DNA from: JAGXRK01 sp963714415
GTDB lineage: Bacteria; Bacteroidota; Ignavibacteria; Ignavibacteriales; Ignavibacteriaceae
Assembly (NCBI GenBank): GCA_963714415.1
Contig: CAVQOL010000003.1
Location: 124,001 to 188,000 of the forward strand
Length of the DNA: 64,000 nt
Reading direction: 5' to 3'
The position numbers were made by a program, and so were the translations under genes. A model generated the notes under the pieces. It had not been told where the DNA came from. It searched no databases and saw only the letters and a program-made list of their open reading frames with translations. Below, piece after piece: positions 37,589 to 47,057 of the stretch (its first letter is position 1; every line of letters begins with the position of its first letter).

Positions 37589-37760
37589 TATAAAAGGTCT
37601 GCCAGAACTGAAAGAGTGTTCTGTCAGATAAACCGGACTCGAATTTATCAACCGTAGGTTGACCGGCAATGGGGTAAACAAACCGAAACTTCAATATTTC
37701 CAGAAGTTTGGTAAACCAACCTAAAGTTTGGTAAACTGAATTTAGAGTCTAGTTTATTTT
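37589..37760 (-). repeat. orphan tRNA-Leu-derived structured repeat
   Basis: About 170 bp sharing long blocks with the relic at 53960-54106: GGTCTGCCAGAAC, GAAAGAGTGTTCTGTCAGAT, AAACCGGACTCGAATTTATC, GGTTGACCGGCAATGGGG and CCTAAAGTTTGGTAAACTGA. The T-loop and anticodon-loop sequence of tRNA-Leu is still visible. It carries one extra hairpin (AAACTTC...GAAGTTT) in the variable-arm position. Where the intact tRNA has loop CTCAAAA, this copy reads CTCTAAA. No GIY-YIG gene accompanies it. Confidence 0.8.
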
Positions 37761-37775
37761 GGTAAGGACCATTTC

Positions 37776-38126
37776 TTATTTAGATATTTTACAATGATTT
37801 TCTAATAATTCGTTTGCCAGGTTTTTTAAATTTGTCCTGGAAATAGTCCCATTAATTTTCTTGAAGACATTTTTATTATTTATTAATAAAACTGTTGGAA
37901 AACTTTCTATTTCAATTTCCCGAAACAGTTTTTTATAAGTTTCATAATCTGTTCTTGCAATCCTGATATTATTATCAAATTCATTTTCAATCTTTTCAAT
38001 AATGGAATCAATTAAATAGGAGTAGCTGCAACATGTTTCCCTTACTTCCAGAAGCACTAGTTTATTGTTTGACAGTAACTCCTTCAATTTTGTCACTTCG
38101 TCATTTCCAGTAGCAGTTTTCTTCAT
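37776..38126 (-). CDS. thioredoxin-fold protein with CC instead of CxxC
   Basis: 116 aa from the ATG at 38126, which stands 9 bp after GAGGAG; ATGs at 38132 and 38135 touch that site. The layout LVLLEVRETCCSYSYLIDSI, IRIARTDYETYKKL, IESFPTVLLINNKNV is a thioredoxin fold with the cis-Pro loop (SFPT) kept, but the active site reads ETCCSYS, two adjacent Cys rather than CxxC. The paralogue at 42348-42701 lines up along its length. The two flank the 1222-aa sigma-54 regulator and are divergently oriented away from it. A -24/-12 promoter lies 40-55 bp upstream. The function is unknown; a stress-induced thiol, metal or chaperone role is possible. Confidence 0.75.
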   Translation of the reverse strand: MKKTATGNDEVTKLKELLSNNKLVLLEVRETCCSYSYLIDSIIEKIENEFDNNIRIARTDYETYKKLFREIEIESFPTVLLINNKNVFKKINGTISRTNLKNLANELLENHCKISK

Positions 38127-38165
38127 TATCATCATCTCCTCTTGATGGAAATTTTCAGATAGGGA

Positions 38166-38181
38166 GGCAAAAAGTTTGCCA
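38166..38181 (-). promoter_or_regulatory. sigma-54 (-24/-12) promoter of thioredoxin-like gene 1
   Basis: The minus strand reads TGGCAAACTTTTTGCC: GG and GC separated by exactly 10 nt, as sigma-54 requires (TGGCA-N6-TTGC). The predicted start of transcription is about 38154, 28 bp before the chosen ATG. Confidence 0.85.
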
Positions 38182-38274
38182 GATGTACCAGTTTAAGGGG
38201 AGTGGTGCATATAAATTAGGAGCGGTTTTAAATTCTGATGAGGTTTTTTTAATCAATAAAAGTTATGGTTTTTT

Positions 38275-38310
38275 TTGCCAAAATGTTGGCAAGTGACAAT
38301 ATGTCGGCAT
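38275..38310. promoter_or_regulatory. tandem 18-bp enhancer sites for the sigma-54 regulator
   Basis: Site 1 TTGCCAAAATGTTGGCAA (38275-38292) is a palindrome with perfect 7-bp arms. Site 2 GTGACAATATGTCGGCAT (38293-38310) abuts it with the same spacing. The pair at 42171-42206 has the same form. The edge lies 93 bp upstream of the -24 element at 38166-38181, a normal enhancer distance. It may also autoregulate the regulator gene at 38498. Confidence 0.8.
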
Positions 38311-38497
38311 GTGTTCACTTTAATAATCTAGCAAATTCTTCGTTTCTTTTGGCGGAATAGCTTACTATTTTTTCTTCTCCGACAACAAGACAAAACCTAT
38401 CTAGATGTAATCTCGTTTAAATTAACCGCTTGAGTTTTCGATATCACTTAATTAGGTTTCCTATTACAAATTATAAAATTCCAGATGGTGATTTGTT

Positions 38498-41400
38498 ATG
38501 CTCATTTACAAATTCTTTTTTCTCCCTGATCAGAAGCATAAGTTCAGATACTTCTTTAAAATTAGTTTCTTACTTATATCCCTTATTTTTTTCCTTTTAT
38601 CAAATTTTACTCTTATTAGAGCTCAAAGTAATGACCTCATCTTTGAACAAATATTTTTAGAGCAGGGGCTTTCTCAAAGTATTGTAAAATGTATTCTGCA
38701 GGATAGAGAAGGATTTATGTATTTCGGGACTGAAGATGGATTGAATCGTTACGACGGTTACACATTTACAGTAATGCGAAATAAACCGGAAGACACAAAT
38801 AGTCTGAGCTATAACGATATAAACACTTTATGTCTTGACAAGGAGGGAAATATTTGGATTGGTACATTTAATTCGGGATTAAATAAATACAATCCTTATA
38901 CAAAAAAAATTACTCGATTCACTCATGACAATAAAAATCTAAATAGCATAAGTCACAATAATATAACTGCAATCTGTGTCGACAGTGCGGGAATTATCTG
39001 GGTGGGTACTGATAATGGTTTAAACAAGTTAACACTTAAAGATTCTAGCAAGGGCGAGTATTTAATCGAAAGAATTTTACATCAATCAAACATACAAAAC
39101 TCTCTTAGCAACAACTCTATTTATTCCTTACACCTGGATCGTTACTCAAATTTGTGGATTGGAACCAGGAATGGATTAAACTTCATCAGTAAAAATCAAC
39201 TTCACTCAAAACAGATCAAGTTTAAGTGTTACAAATCTAATGACAACAATAACTCACTCAGTAACAATATCATCAGAGTAATTTACGAGGATAGTAGAGG
39301 TGAGTTATGGATTGGTACTGACGGGGGATTGAATCTTGGCATAAAAAACAGTAAGGGTGAAATATTTAGTTTCAAAAAGTACTTACATGTTCCAAATGAT
39401 ATTAGCAGTATTAGTCATAATGAAATTTATGCAATAAGTGAAGATAACGCCGGAAATTTGTGGATAGGAACTAATGGTGGAGGATTGAATTTATTGGATA
39501 AAGATAGAAAGTCTTTTACTTGCTATACTCATGATCCATTGGATATTCGTTCCTTAAGTTATAATGAGATTCGATCCTTATTTAAAGACAGGTCAGGCAC
39601 AATGTGGATTGGAACTTATGGAAGCGGGATTGACAAAGTAACAAGAGGTGCAGGAGAGATAATTCTTTATAAATACAGACCAAACGAACGGAATAGTCTA
39701 AGCCACCCAATTGTATGGTCAATTTATGAAGATAGAGATGGAAATTTATGGATAGGAACTCATGGTGGAGGATTAAATAAATTAGATCGTAAAAATAATA
39801 AGTATACTCATTATCAACACCAACCCAATAACCAAAATAGTTTGAGCAATGATATAGTCAGAGTTGTATATGAAGACAGTGATGGTATCTTTTGGATTGG
39901 AACACACGGTGGAGGTATATGCAAATTCAATCCACGTACAAACATTTTTAATACATATCAACACGAAACGAACAATCCAAACAGTCTGGCATTCAATGAA
40001 ATAAGATGTATTTATGAGGATAGTGAAGGAGGATTGTGGATAGGAACCTACGGGCAAGGAGTTGATAGATTTGATAAGGAAACAGAAATATTTACTCACT
40101 ATAAAAATAATCCGAACGATAGCCAGAGCTTAAGTAACAATTTTATTAGAACAATTTATGAAGATAAATCGGGAAACCTTTGGATCGGTACTGAAGGGGG
40201 GGGATTAAATAAATTCAACAGAGTGAATAAGACATTTCAAAATTTTATGTCTGACCCAAATAGTCCATCAAGTCTAAGCAGTGATTATATTTTTGCTATA
40301 CATGAAGATCAATACGGAATTTTATGGCTTGGAACGTGGGGAGCAGGTTTAAATAGATTCGATCCGGAGACAGAAAAATCAATGCATTTTACAATTGAGG
40401 ATGGACTTCCAAGTAACGCAATCTATGGTATCTTGAGAGATAAAAAAGGAAACCTTTGGCTAAGTACTAATAATGGTATTTCCCGATTCAATCCGCAAAG
40501 CAAATCTTTTAGTAATTATAATGTCAAAGATGGTCTTCAGAATAATGAGTTTAATGGGGGTTCATATTTTAAAAGCAAAAGTGGGGAAATGTTTTTTGGC
40601 GGAATTAATGGTTTCAATTCATTCTATCCTGAAAAAATAAAAGACAATTTATTTATCCCTCCGATTGTAATTACTTCCTTCCAAAAGTTAAATAAAGAAG
40701 TAGATTTTGAAAAACCTGTTTACTCTATAAATAAAATCGACCTATCATATCAAGACTATGTATTTACTTTTGAATTTGCATCTTTAGATTTTTCTGCGCC
40801 TGAGAAGAATGTGTACGCTTATAAATTGGAAGGATTAGATAAAGATTGGATATACACAAATTATTCAAGAAGATTTGCTACATATACTACACTTCCTCCA
40901 GGTGATTATATCTTTAAGGTTAAGGGTACAAATAGTGATGGTATATGGAATGAAGAAGGTGCTTCCGTAAACCTTACAATTCATCCGCCGTTTTGGATGA
41001 CCTGGTGGTTCAGAGGATTTATATTTTTATTAGTTGTTCTTGTAGTTTACTACATATATAAGAAAAGAGTAAAAAACCTTGAAGCAAAAAGAAAAGCATT
41101 AGCGGAAAGACTTGAAGAGAAAACCAAACTTTCTGATGAACTGCAAAATGCTTTATCAGAAGTTGAACGACTTAAAAACAGGTTAGAAGCGGAAAATATT
41201 TACCTTCAGGACGAAATTAAACTCCAGCATAATTTTGAGAACATTATTACTCAAAGCGATGAACTCAAGAAGGTTTTATATAAAGTAGAACAAGTCTCAA
41301 CCACAGATGCAACTGTTTTGATTTTAGGCGAATCCGGTACAGGAAAAGAAATTTTGGCACGTGCAATCCATAATATTAGTAACAGAAGTAACAGACCTTT

Positions 41401-42166
41401 AGTTAAGGTGAATTGTTCTGCATTGCCTGCAAGCCTAATTGAAAGTGAATTATTCGGACACGAGAAAGGCTCATTTACAGGTGCAACTTCAAGGAAAATA
41501 GGAAGATTTGAATTGGCTGATGGGGGAACTTTGTTTCTGGATGAAATAGGCGACCTTCCTTTAGCACTCCAGCCTAAAATTCTAAGAGTATTGCAGGAAG
41601 GAGAGTTTGAAAGAATTGGTAATGCTAAGACTATAAAAGTTGATGTTCGAATAATAGCCGCCACTAATAGGAATTTAAACCAAGAAATTTTAGATGGGAA
41701 TTTTCGTGAAGACCTTTATTACAGACTAAATGTGTTTCCAATACTCATACCTCCGCTAAGGCAAAGGAAAGAAGACATTCCACTTTTAGTAAATCATTTC
41801 GTTAATACTCTCAGCAGAAAAATTGGCAAGAAAATAGAGACTATTTCTCAAAGTATGATGGAAAAACTTATTCAATATGACTGGCCGGGTAATGTTCGCG
41901 AGCTAATTAATACAATTGAACGTGCGATAATTACAAATGAAGGTAGCAAACTTACGTTAAGTGAATTGTTACCTAAGTCGGTTTCAGCTTCTTCAACTGA
42001 TATTAATCCAGCTACTCTTCAAGAAATTGAACGAGAGCACATTATTAAAGTGCTCAAGATGACAAACTGGCAAGTGAGCGGTGATAAAGGAGCAGCGCAA
42101 ATCTTAGGAATGAAGCGAACAACTCTTGAAGCAAGAATGAAAAAACTGAACATTGAAAAGGGGTAA
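38498..42166 (+). CDS. membrane-anchored sigma-54 activator with Reg_prop/Y_Y_Y sensor
   Basis: 1222 aa. A signal or anchor helix lies at about residues 20-42. Residues of about 50-730 hold at least a dozen Reg_prop blades (IYEDSxGNLWIGTxGGGLNKF pattern), forming a two-component-regulator propeller. A Y_Y_Y domain follows at about 740-832 (FASLDFSAPEKNVYAYKLEG), then a TM helix (about 838-858) and a coiled coil (about 865-925). The rest is an NtrC-like sigma-54 AAA+ domain: Walker A GESGTGKE (about 944-951), the sigma-54 contact loop GSFTGA (about 991-996), GGTLFLDEIGDL (Walker B), WPGNVREL, and a Fis-type HTH (AAQILGMKRTTLEARMKKL). There is no kinase or receiver, so a periplasmic signal would directly control a DNA-binding ATPase. 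Sites on both sides of the gene suggest it drives the two flanking thioredoxin-like genes. Confidence 0.93.
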   Translation: MLIYKFFFLPDQKHKFRYFFKISFLLISLIFFLLSNFTLIRAQSNDLIFEQIFLEQGLSQSIVKCILQDREGFMYFGTEDGLNRYDGYTFTVMRNKPEDTNSLSYNDINTLCLDKEGNIWIGTFNSGLNKYNPYTKKITRFTHDNKNLNSISHNNITAICVDSAGIIWVGTDNGLNKLTLKDSSKGEYLIERILHQSNIQNSLSNNSIYSLHLDRYSNLWIGTRNGLNFISKNQLHSKQIKFKCYKSNDNNNSLSNNIIRVIYEDSRGELWIGTDGGLNLGIKNSKGEIFSFKKYLHVPNDISSISHNEIYAISEDNAGNLWIGTNGGGLNLLDKDRKSFTCYTHDPLDIRSLSYNEIRSLFKDRSGTMWIGTYGSGIDKVTRGAGEIILYKYRPNERNSLSHPIVWSIYEDRDGNLWIGTHGGGLNKLDRKNNKYTHYQHQPNNQNSLSNDIVRVVYEDSDGIFWIGTHGGGICKFNPRTNIFNTYQHETNNPNSLAFNEIRCIYEDSEGGLWIGTYGQGVDRFDKETEIFTHYKNNPNDSQSLSNNFIRTIYEDKSGNLWIGTEGGGLNKFNRVNKTFQNFMSDPNSPSSLSSDYIFAIHEDQYGILWLGTWGAGLNRFDPETEKSMHFTIEDGLPSNAIYGILRDKKGNLWLSTNNGISRFNPQSKSFSNYNVKDGLQNNEFNGGSYFKSKSGEMFFGGINGFNSFYPEKIKDNLFIPPIVITSFQKLNKEVDFEKPVYSINKIDLSYQDYVFTFEFASLDFSAPEKNVYAYKLEGLDKDWIYTNYSRRFATYTTLPPGDYIFKVKGTNSDGIWNEEGASVNLTIHPPFWMTWWFRGFIFLLVVLVVYYIYKKRVKNLEAKRKALAERLEEKTKLSDELQNALSEVERLKNRLEAENIYLQDEIKLQHNFENIITQSDELKKVLYKVEQVSTTDATVLILGESGTGKEILARAIHNISNRSNRPLVKVNCSALPASLIESELFGHEKGSFTGATSRKIGRFELADGGTLFLDEIGDLPLALQPKILRVLQEGEFERIGNAKTIKVDVRIIAATNRNLNQEILDGNFREDLYYRLNVFPILIPPLRQRKEDIPLLVNHFVNTLSRKIGKKIETISQSMMEKLIQYDWPGNVRELINTIERAIITNEGSKLTLSELLPKSVSASSTDINPATLQEIEREHIIKVLKMTNWQVSGDKGAAQILGMKRTTLEARMKKLNIEKG

Positions 42167-42170
42167 TTAA

Positions 42171-42206
42171 TTGCCAATATATCGGCAATTGCTAATATTT
42201 TGGCAT
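42171..42206. promoter_or_regulatory. tandem 18-bp enhancer sites upstream of thioredoxin-like gene 2
   Basis: TTGCCAATATATCGGCAA (42171-42188) and TTGCTAATATTTTGGCAT (42189-42206) are directly abutting near-palindromes with the same arms as those at 38275-38310. They start 5 bp after the regulator stop and lie 95 bp upstream of the -24 element at 42302. Confidence 0.85.
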
Positions 42207-42301
42207 CATAACCATATTGGGCAACTCTCAATTTTAATTCTTTACTAGCCAATTAGTCTGTTTTTTAGCTATTTCCCCAACCACAGCCTTCAAATATTTG
42301 A

Positions 42302-42317
42302 TGGCAAATCAATTGCA
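42302..42317 (+). promoter_or_regulatory. sigma-54 (-24/-12) promoter of thioredoxin-like gene 2
   Basis: TGGCAAATCAATTGCA has GG and GC separated by 10 nt and matches the TGGCA-N6-TTGCA consensus. The predicted transcription start is about 42328, 20 bp before the ATG at 42348. Confidence 0.88.
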
Positions 42318-42347
42318 TTCCATTTTACAGATCTATTACTACTCAAA

Positions 42348-42701
42348 ATGAAAGAATCGAATATATATATGAAAATTGAAAGTCCATTTATTGAAGAATT
42401 TCCTCCTGTCTATGATAAATTGACTATGGTTGAAGTGAGAGCAGAATGGAGCGGAGGAACTCACCTGATGGATCTAATTATCAAAAAGATTGAAAGAGAA
42501 TTCCAAGAACAGATTCAGGTAGAGCGGATAGATTTTGAAACAAGTAGAAAATTATTAAGCCAGTTCGGTGTAGAAAGTGCACCTGCAATCTTATTCATAA
42601 GTAAAGGTCAGATTATTGAAGTCATCAAAGAAACGCTCTCACAAAAAAAATTGGAAATATTAATTGTGAAACTACTTGCTAATAAAAATCTATCAACATA
42701 A
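42348..42701 (+). CDS. thioredoxin-fold protein lacking active-site cysteines
   Basis: 117 aa (an ATG at 42369 would give 110 aa). MVEVRAEWSGGTHLMDLII, VERIDFETSRKLLSQFGVESAPAILFISKGQ is a thioredoxin fold with the Trp and the cis-Pro loop (SAPA), but WCGPC is replaced by WSGGT and the protein has no cysteine at all. Redox catalysis is therefore excluded. The paralogue at 37776-38126 shares the order E-V-R-x-E, D-(F/Y)-E-T and S-x-P. Both are predicted targets of the sigma-54 activator between them. A role in binding or chaperoning is more likely than disulfide exchange. Confidence 0.78.
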   Translation: MKESNIYMKIESPFIEEFPPVYDKLTMVEVRAEWSGGTHLMDLIIKKIEREFQEQIQVERIDFETSRKLLSQFGVESAPAILFISKGQIIEVIKETLSQKKLEILIVKLLANKNLST

Positions 42702-42789
42702 AAAAGTAAAAAAAAATTTATTCCTGAACGTATAAAATCACTAAAGTGAATTAAAATAATTTCGGTCTAAAATAAAGGTTAAAAATACT

Positions 42790-44495
42790 ATGAAAAAACT
42801 CTTACTCTCATCTCTTTTGATTCTTGTACTGTCTCTTATTCCATTGTGCTTCTTGTTTCCACAAGATATCACTTTTAAAGAACATATCGTTGATAATAAT
42901 TTTAATGGTCCTGCAGGCATATTTGTGATTGACATTGACAAGAATGGAAGTAAAGATATTATATGTGCCGGATACGATGGAAATACTGTCAGCGTCTGGT
43001 TGAATAATGGCGATAATCCCGCTACTTGGTCAAAGGAAGTTGTTGACAATAATTTTTTAGGGGCGATTTATGTAGTTGCTGCTGATGTTAACCAGGATTC
43101 TCTGATCGATATTGTCGGTGCTGGCTGGTATGCAAGCCAGATTGTATTGTGGAAAAATCTGGGTGGACAGAATCCTATTCAGTGGGAGAAAATAGTGATC
43201 GATAATAATTCGCTAAATGCTCATGAAGTATTTGTGTGTGATTTTGATGAGGATAATGATATTGACATACTTGCCGCTTCGGCTTATGATAACAGTTTAA
43301 CTCTATACAGAAATGGTGGTGGTAATCCAGTTTCTTGGTCAAAGGAGACTATAACTTCGGATTTTTCCGGTGCCAGATCAGTCTGTGTTGGAGACATTGA
43401 TAATGACAATGATAATGATGTTGTTGGTGCCGCACTAGCAGGTAATGAAATTGCCTGGTGGAAAAATGAAGGCGGAAATCCTCTTGTCTGGACAAAATAT
43501 TCTATCGTAAGTGATTTCACATATGCACATAAAGTATGTCTTTATGATATGGATAATGATCAGGACCTCGATATTCTGGGAACTGCAATATCATTAAATC
43601 AGATTGCTTGGTGGCGAAATGATGGCGGTGATCCTATTGAGTGGACCAAGATTATTGTTACGTACTAGCTTTTCTTCTGCATTTGTGTTCGTATCCGGCA
43701 GATCTTGACCTAGACGGTAATACAGATGTAGTAGGAACTGCCTGGGGAGGCGATCAAGTTGCGTGGTGGAAGAATAGCGGTTCTGATCCAATTATCTGGG
43801 CAAAGGGAATAGTTAAAAGTTCCTTTAACGGAGCCTGGCCCTTGTTTCTAGCGGACATTGACAATGATTTCGATACGGATATAATATCCGGTGCTCAATA
43901 TGCTGATGATATAGTCTGGTGGGAGAATTCATATTATATGGCCGACTTTACGGGTGAAACTATATCCGGCATTATTCCCCTGGAAGTTCAGTTTACTGAC
44001 AATTCAAATTTAAAATCTACGATAGTTAGTTGGGAATGGGACTTTGATTATGACGGAGTAATTGACTCTTATGAACAAAATCCGAGTTTTATTTATGATG
44101 AGGAAGGCACTTATACGGTTTATTTAAAGGTTTCGGACGGACAATCTGAGGATGTTGAAATTAAAGAGGCATATATAAATGCTTCTGTAACTGGAATTCA
44201 AGAAAATGTCATACCGCTAACAATTAAGTTATATCAGAATTATCCAAACCCATTCAATCCTAATACAAATATCAAATACGAACTGCCGGAAGGATCAAAT
44301 GTTATAGTTAAAATATATAATCTGCTAGGGCAGGAAATAGTCGAGCTGGTCAATGAGTTTCAACCATCTGGTATCAAAACTATTAATTGGAATGGAAAAG
44401 ATAAAAATGGATATTCTGTTGATTCGGGTGTATATCTATGCACATTAATAAGTAATGACTTTTCACAGACAAACAAAATGTTAGTAATAAAATAG
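42790..44495 (+). pseudogene. FG-GAP/VCBS-repeat protein with PKD domain and T9SS tail, frameshifted
   Basis: The signal peptide MKKLLLSSLLILVLSLIPLCF leads into at least six FG-GAP-like repeats (FVIDIDKNGSKDIICAGYDGN, AADVNQDSLIDIVGAGWY, GDIDNDNDNDVVGAAL) with calcium-type D-x-D-x-D loops, forming a propeller. The frame stops at 43668 and coding resumes as ADLDLDGNTDVVGTAW; a third frame in between reads SFSSAFVFV, so two shifts lie at about 43660-43700. A PKD domain (WEWDFDYDGVIDSYEQNPSF) and a complete sorting tail (QNYPNPFNPNTNIKY) follow. Total length is about 565 aa. Predicted surface or extracellular adhesion or recognition protein. Confidence 0.82.
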
Positions 44496-44602
44496 AACGA
44501 CATTTACTTGATAAATAACAGGTGAAAATTAAACTACTCATAACAAAATATATTTAAACGAGTTTCAAAATTCTACTAACTAATTTTTGAAAGGGAGAAG
44601 AG

Positions 44603-45555
44603 ATGAAAATTATAATTATTTGCTTGATCATTAGCTTAACAGGATTTGCTCAAGAAACAGTTACAGACTATGACGGTAATGTATACAACACAGTTGTAAT
44701 TGGTGAGCAAACCTGGTTGAAAGAGAATTTAAAATCTTTGCATTATAGTGATGGTACGCCCATCCCAGATGTGCTGGCTTATAACAACAGCGATAGTCTG
44801 GCTCAGATATATGGTTTGCTTTATACCTGGGATGCCGCAATGAGAAATTCTACACAACCCGGTGCTCAGGGAGTATGTCCCGATGGATGGCATATTCCAA
44901 CCGATCAGGAATGGAGCGAAATGGAAAATTATCTTGGTGGGGCCAGTGTTGCAGGAGGAAAGATGAAAGATACCGGAACAGTTTATTGGGAGGCACCAAA
45001 TACTGGTGCAAGTAATAGCAGTGGGCTTAGCGTATTACCGGGGGGAGAGTTTGATGCATTTTATAATCCAAATCAATTTAGTCTCATAAATCAATATGCT
45101 GTATTCTGGACATCAACACAAGTATCAACTCTAAAGGCGAGAGAAAGATATTTGGCATATAATTCTTCAGCCTCTTTAATATACGATTGGTATAAAGTAA
45201 TGAATTATTCCATAAGATGTATCAAAGACGATCCAACAGGGATTGAGGATCGAATCGTTAACTCCAAACAAATTTAAACTTTTACAGAATTATCCAAATC
45301 CATTTAATCCTACTACCATTATACAATTTGAAATAGCACAAAAAACTTTTATTTCTCTAAAAATATTCAATGTTCTCGGGAACGAAATTGCAACACTTGT
45401 TAATGAAGAAAAACCTGTTGGAATTCATAACGTTGAATGGGATGCAAAAGGATTAGCCAAGTGGAATTTATTTCTATAGTTTAAAAGCAGTCGATCTTGA
45501 ATCAGGTTCGGGAATAGCTTTTACTGAAACTAAGAAGATGTTATTGTTAAAATAA
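44603..45555 (+). pseudogene. FISUMP-domain secreted protein with T9SS tail, frameshifted
   Basis: A ribosome site (GGGAGAAG) precedes the ATG at 44603. The signal peptide MKIIIICLIISLTGFAQ is followed by a Fibrobacter-major-paralogous (FISUMP) domain: VYNTVVIGEQTWLKENLKSL, LYTWDAAMR, GVCPDGWHIPTDQEWSEME, GLSVLPGGEF, YSIRCIKD. The frame ends at 45277, while an overlapping frame carries LLQNYPNPFNPTTIIQFEI through NVEWDAKGLA. A second shift near 45465 is needed to reach SLKAVDLESG and the final KKMLLLK at 45555. FISUMP proteins are secreted and of unknown function. Repaired length is about 315 aa. Confidence 0.8.
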
Positions 45556-45602
45556 AATTGAACTGTGAACTTCAAATTGTTTAATAATAAAAGGGCTGAA
45601 GT

Positions 45603-47032
45603 ATGAAAAAAATATTTATAACACTTTTTATAGTGTTTCCCTTCATCTGTATCTTTTCACAAGATACTTTAAAAGTACCAACAGATTTTTCTACAATCCA
45701 ACTTGCAATAGATGCTCAGAGAATGGAGATATGGTTTTGGTTGCACCTGGAACTTATTTGGAAAATATTAATTTCAAAGGAAAAAATATTACTGTTGCCA
45801 GTCACTTTATTCTGAATGAAGAATTGGAGTATATCAAGAATACAATAATAGATGGAAGTAATCCTGTTAATCCTGATTCAGCAAGTTGTGTATCTTTTCG
45901 TTCAGGTGAAGGTCCTGAAGCAGTAATACAAGGATTTACAATAACAGGTGGCACGGGAACAAAATGGGTAGATCCGAATAATCCTGGTTATACCTGGAGA
46001 GGTGGTGGCGGCGTTTTTACTTTCAGGTCATCACCAACAATTAAGAATAATATTATTATCAACAATAATGTAACAAATGTAACAGGTGTTAATGGTGCAC
46101 AAGGTGGTGGTACTCTAAGTTATGATGGTAATCCTCTTATTCTAAATAATCTTATAATGCAGAATGAAGCCCGCTATGGTGCTGGAATTGTAATAGATTA
46201 TTCCGGTGGAGTGATTAAGAATAATATAATCTACAAAAATATTGGTGGTCAGGATTATGGCGGTGGTGGTTTCTGGTCAATAGGCAATGGCTCTTCACCC
46301 ATTATTATTGAGAATAATCATATCATAGAAAATTCAGTAAGCGGTAGCGGTAATACGGTGGTAAAGGTGGTGCTATGTTCATTTGGATGAGTATTGTTAC
46401 TGCACGTAATAATATTATTTGGGGAAATATTCAAAGTAGTGGTGGACCTATTGCACAAGTTGATGGCGGAGTGGCAAATGTAACTTACAGCGATGTTGAA
46501 GGTGGATTTACGGGAGTGGGGAATATATCTGACAATCCTGAATTTTCTGACTCTAATTTTTGTTTAATGCCAAACTCACCGTGCATCGACGCCGGTAATC
46601 CGGATTTAATATATAACGATGTTGAAGATCCCAACAACTCTGGTTTTGCAAAATGGCCGAGTCAAGGTGGATTAAGAAATGATATGGGTGTTTACGGTGG
46701 TCCCTTTTCAAGGACATTTCCATTTTTTTTTGTTACGGAGATTGAGATAGATAATTTTAGGCAACCTGATGAAGTATATCTTATTACAAAATTATCCGAA
46801 TCCATTTAATCCAACTACTACAATTATTTATAGAATTCCAGAATTAAGTTTTGTTACTCTTAAAGTTTATGATGTTTTAGGAAATGAAATAAAAACACTT
46901 GTTAATGAGGAAAAAACTGCTGGAAATTATGAAATTGATTTCGGAGGAAAGGAATTACCGAGCGGAGTTTACTTCTATAAATTGAACAGTAATAATTTTT
47001 CGATGACAAAAAAAATGATTTTAATTCGTTAG
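45603..47032 (+). pseudogene. right-handed beta-helix secreted protein with T9SS tail, frameshifted
   Basis: The signal peptide MKKIFITLFIVFPFICIFSQ and VPTDFSTIQLAIDA open the typical pectate-lyase-like start; the continuing GDMVLVAPGTYLENINFKGK is in another frame. Parallel beta-helix turns follow (PTIKNNIIINNNVTN, PLILNNLIMQNEARYGAGI, GGVIKNNIIYKNI), then SPCIDAGNPD and a T9SS tail (LLQNYPNPFNPTTTIIY). Frame changes lie near 45718-45728, 46365-46378 and 46785. Repaired length is about 475 aa. This fold acts on, or binds, polysaccharides in many secreted proteins, but no catalytic residues can be assigned. Confidence 0.82.
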
Positions 47033-47057
47033 TAATACTAATTCGGAAGGAAGGTAA

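Noticed and set aside
38700..40560. Tandem DNA repeats in the regulator gene
   Set aside because: These are codon-diverged Reg_prop propeller blades, a normal protein repeat.
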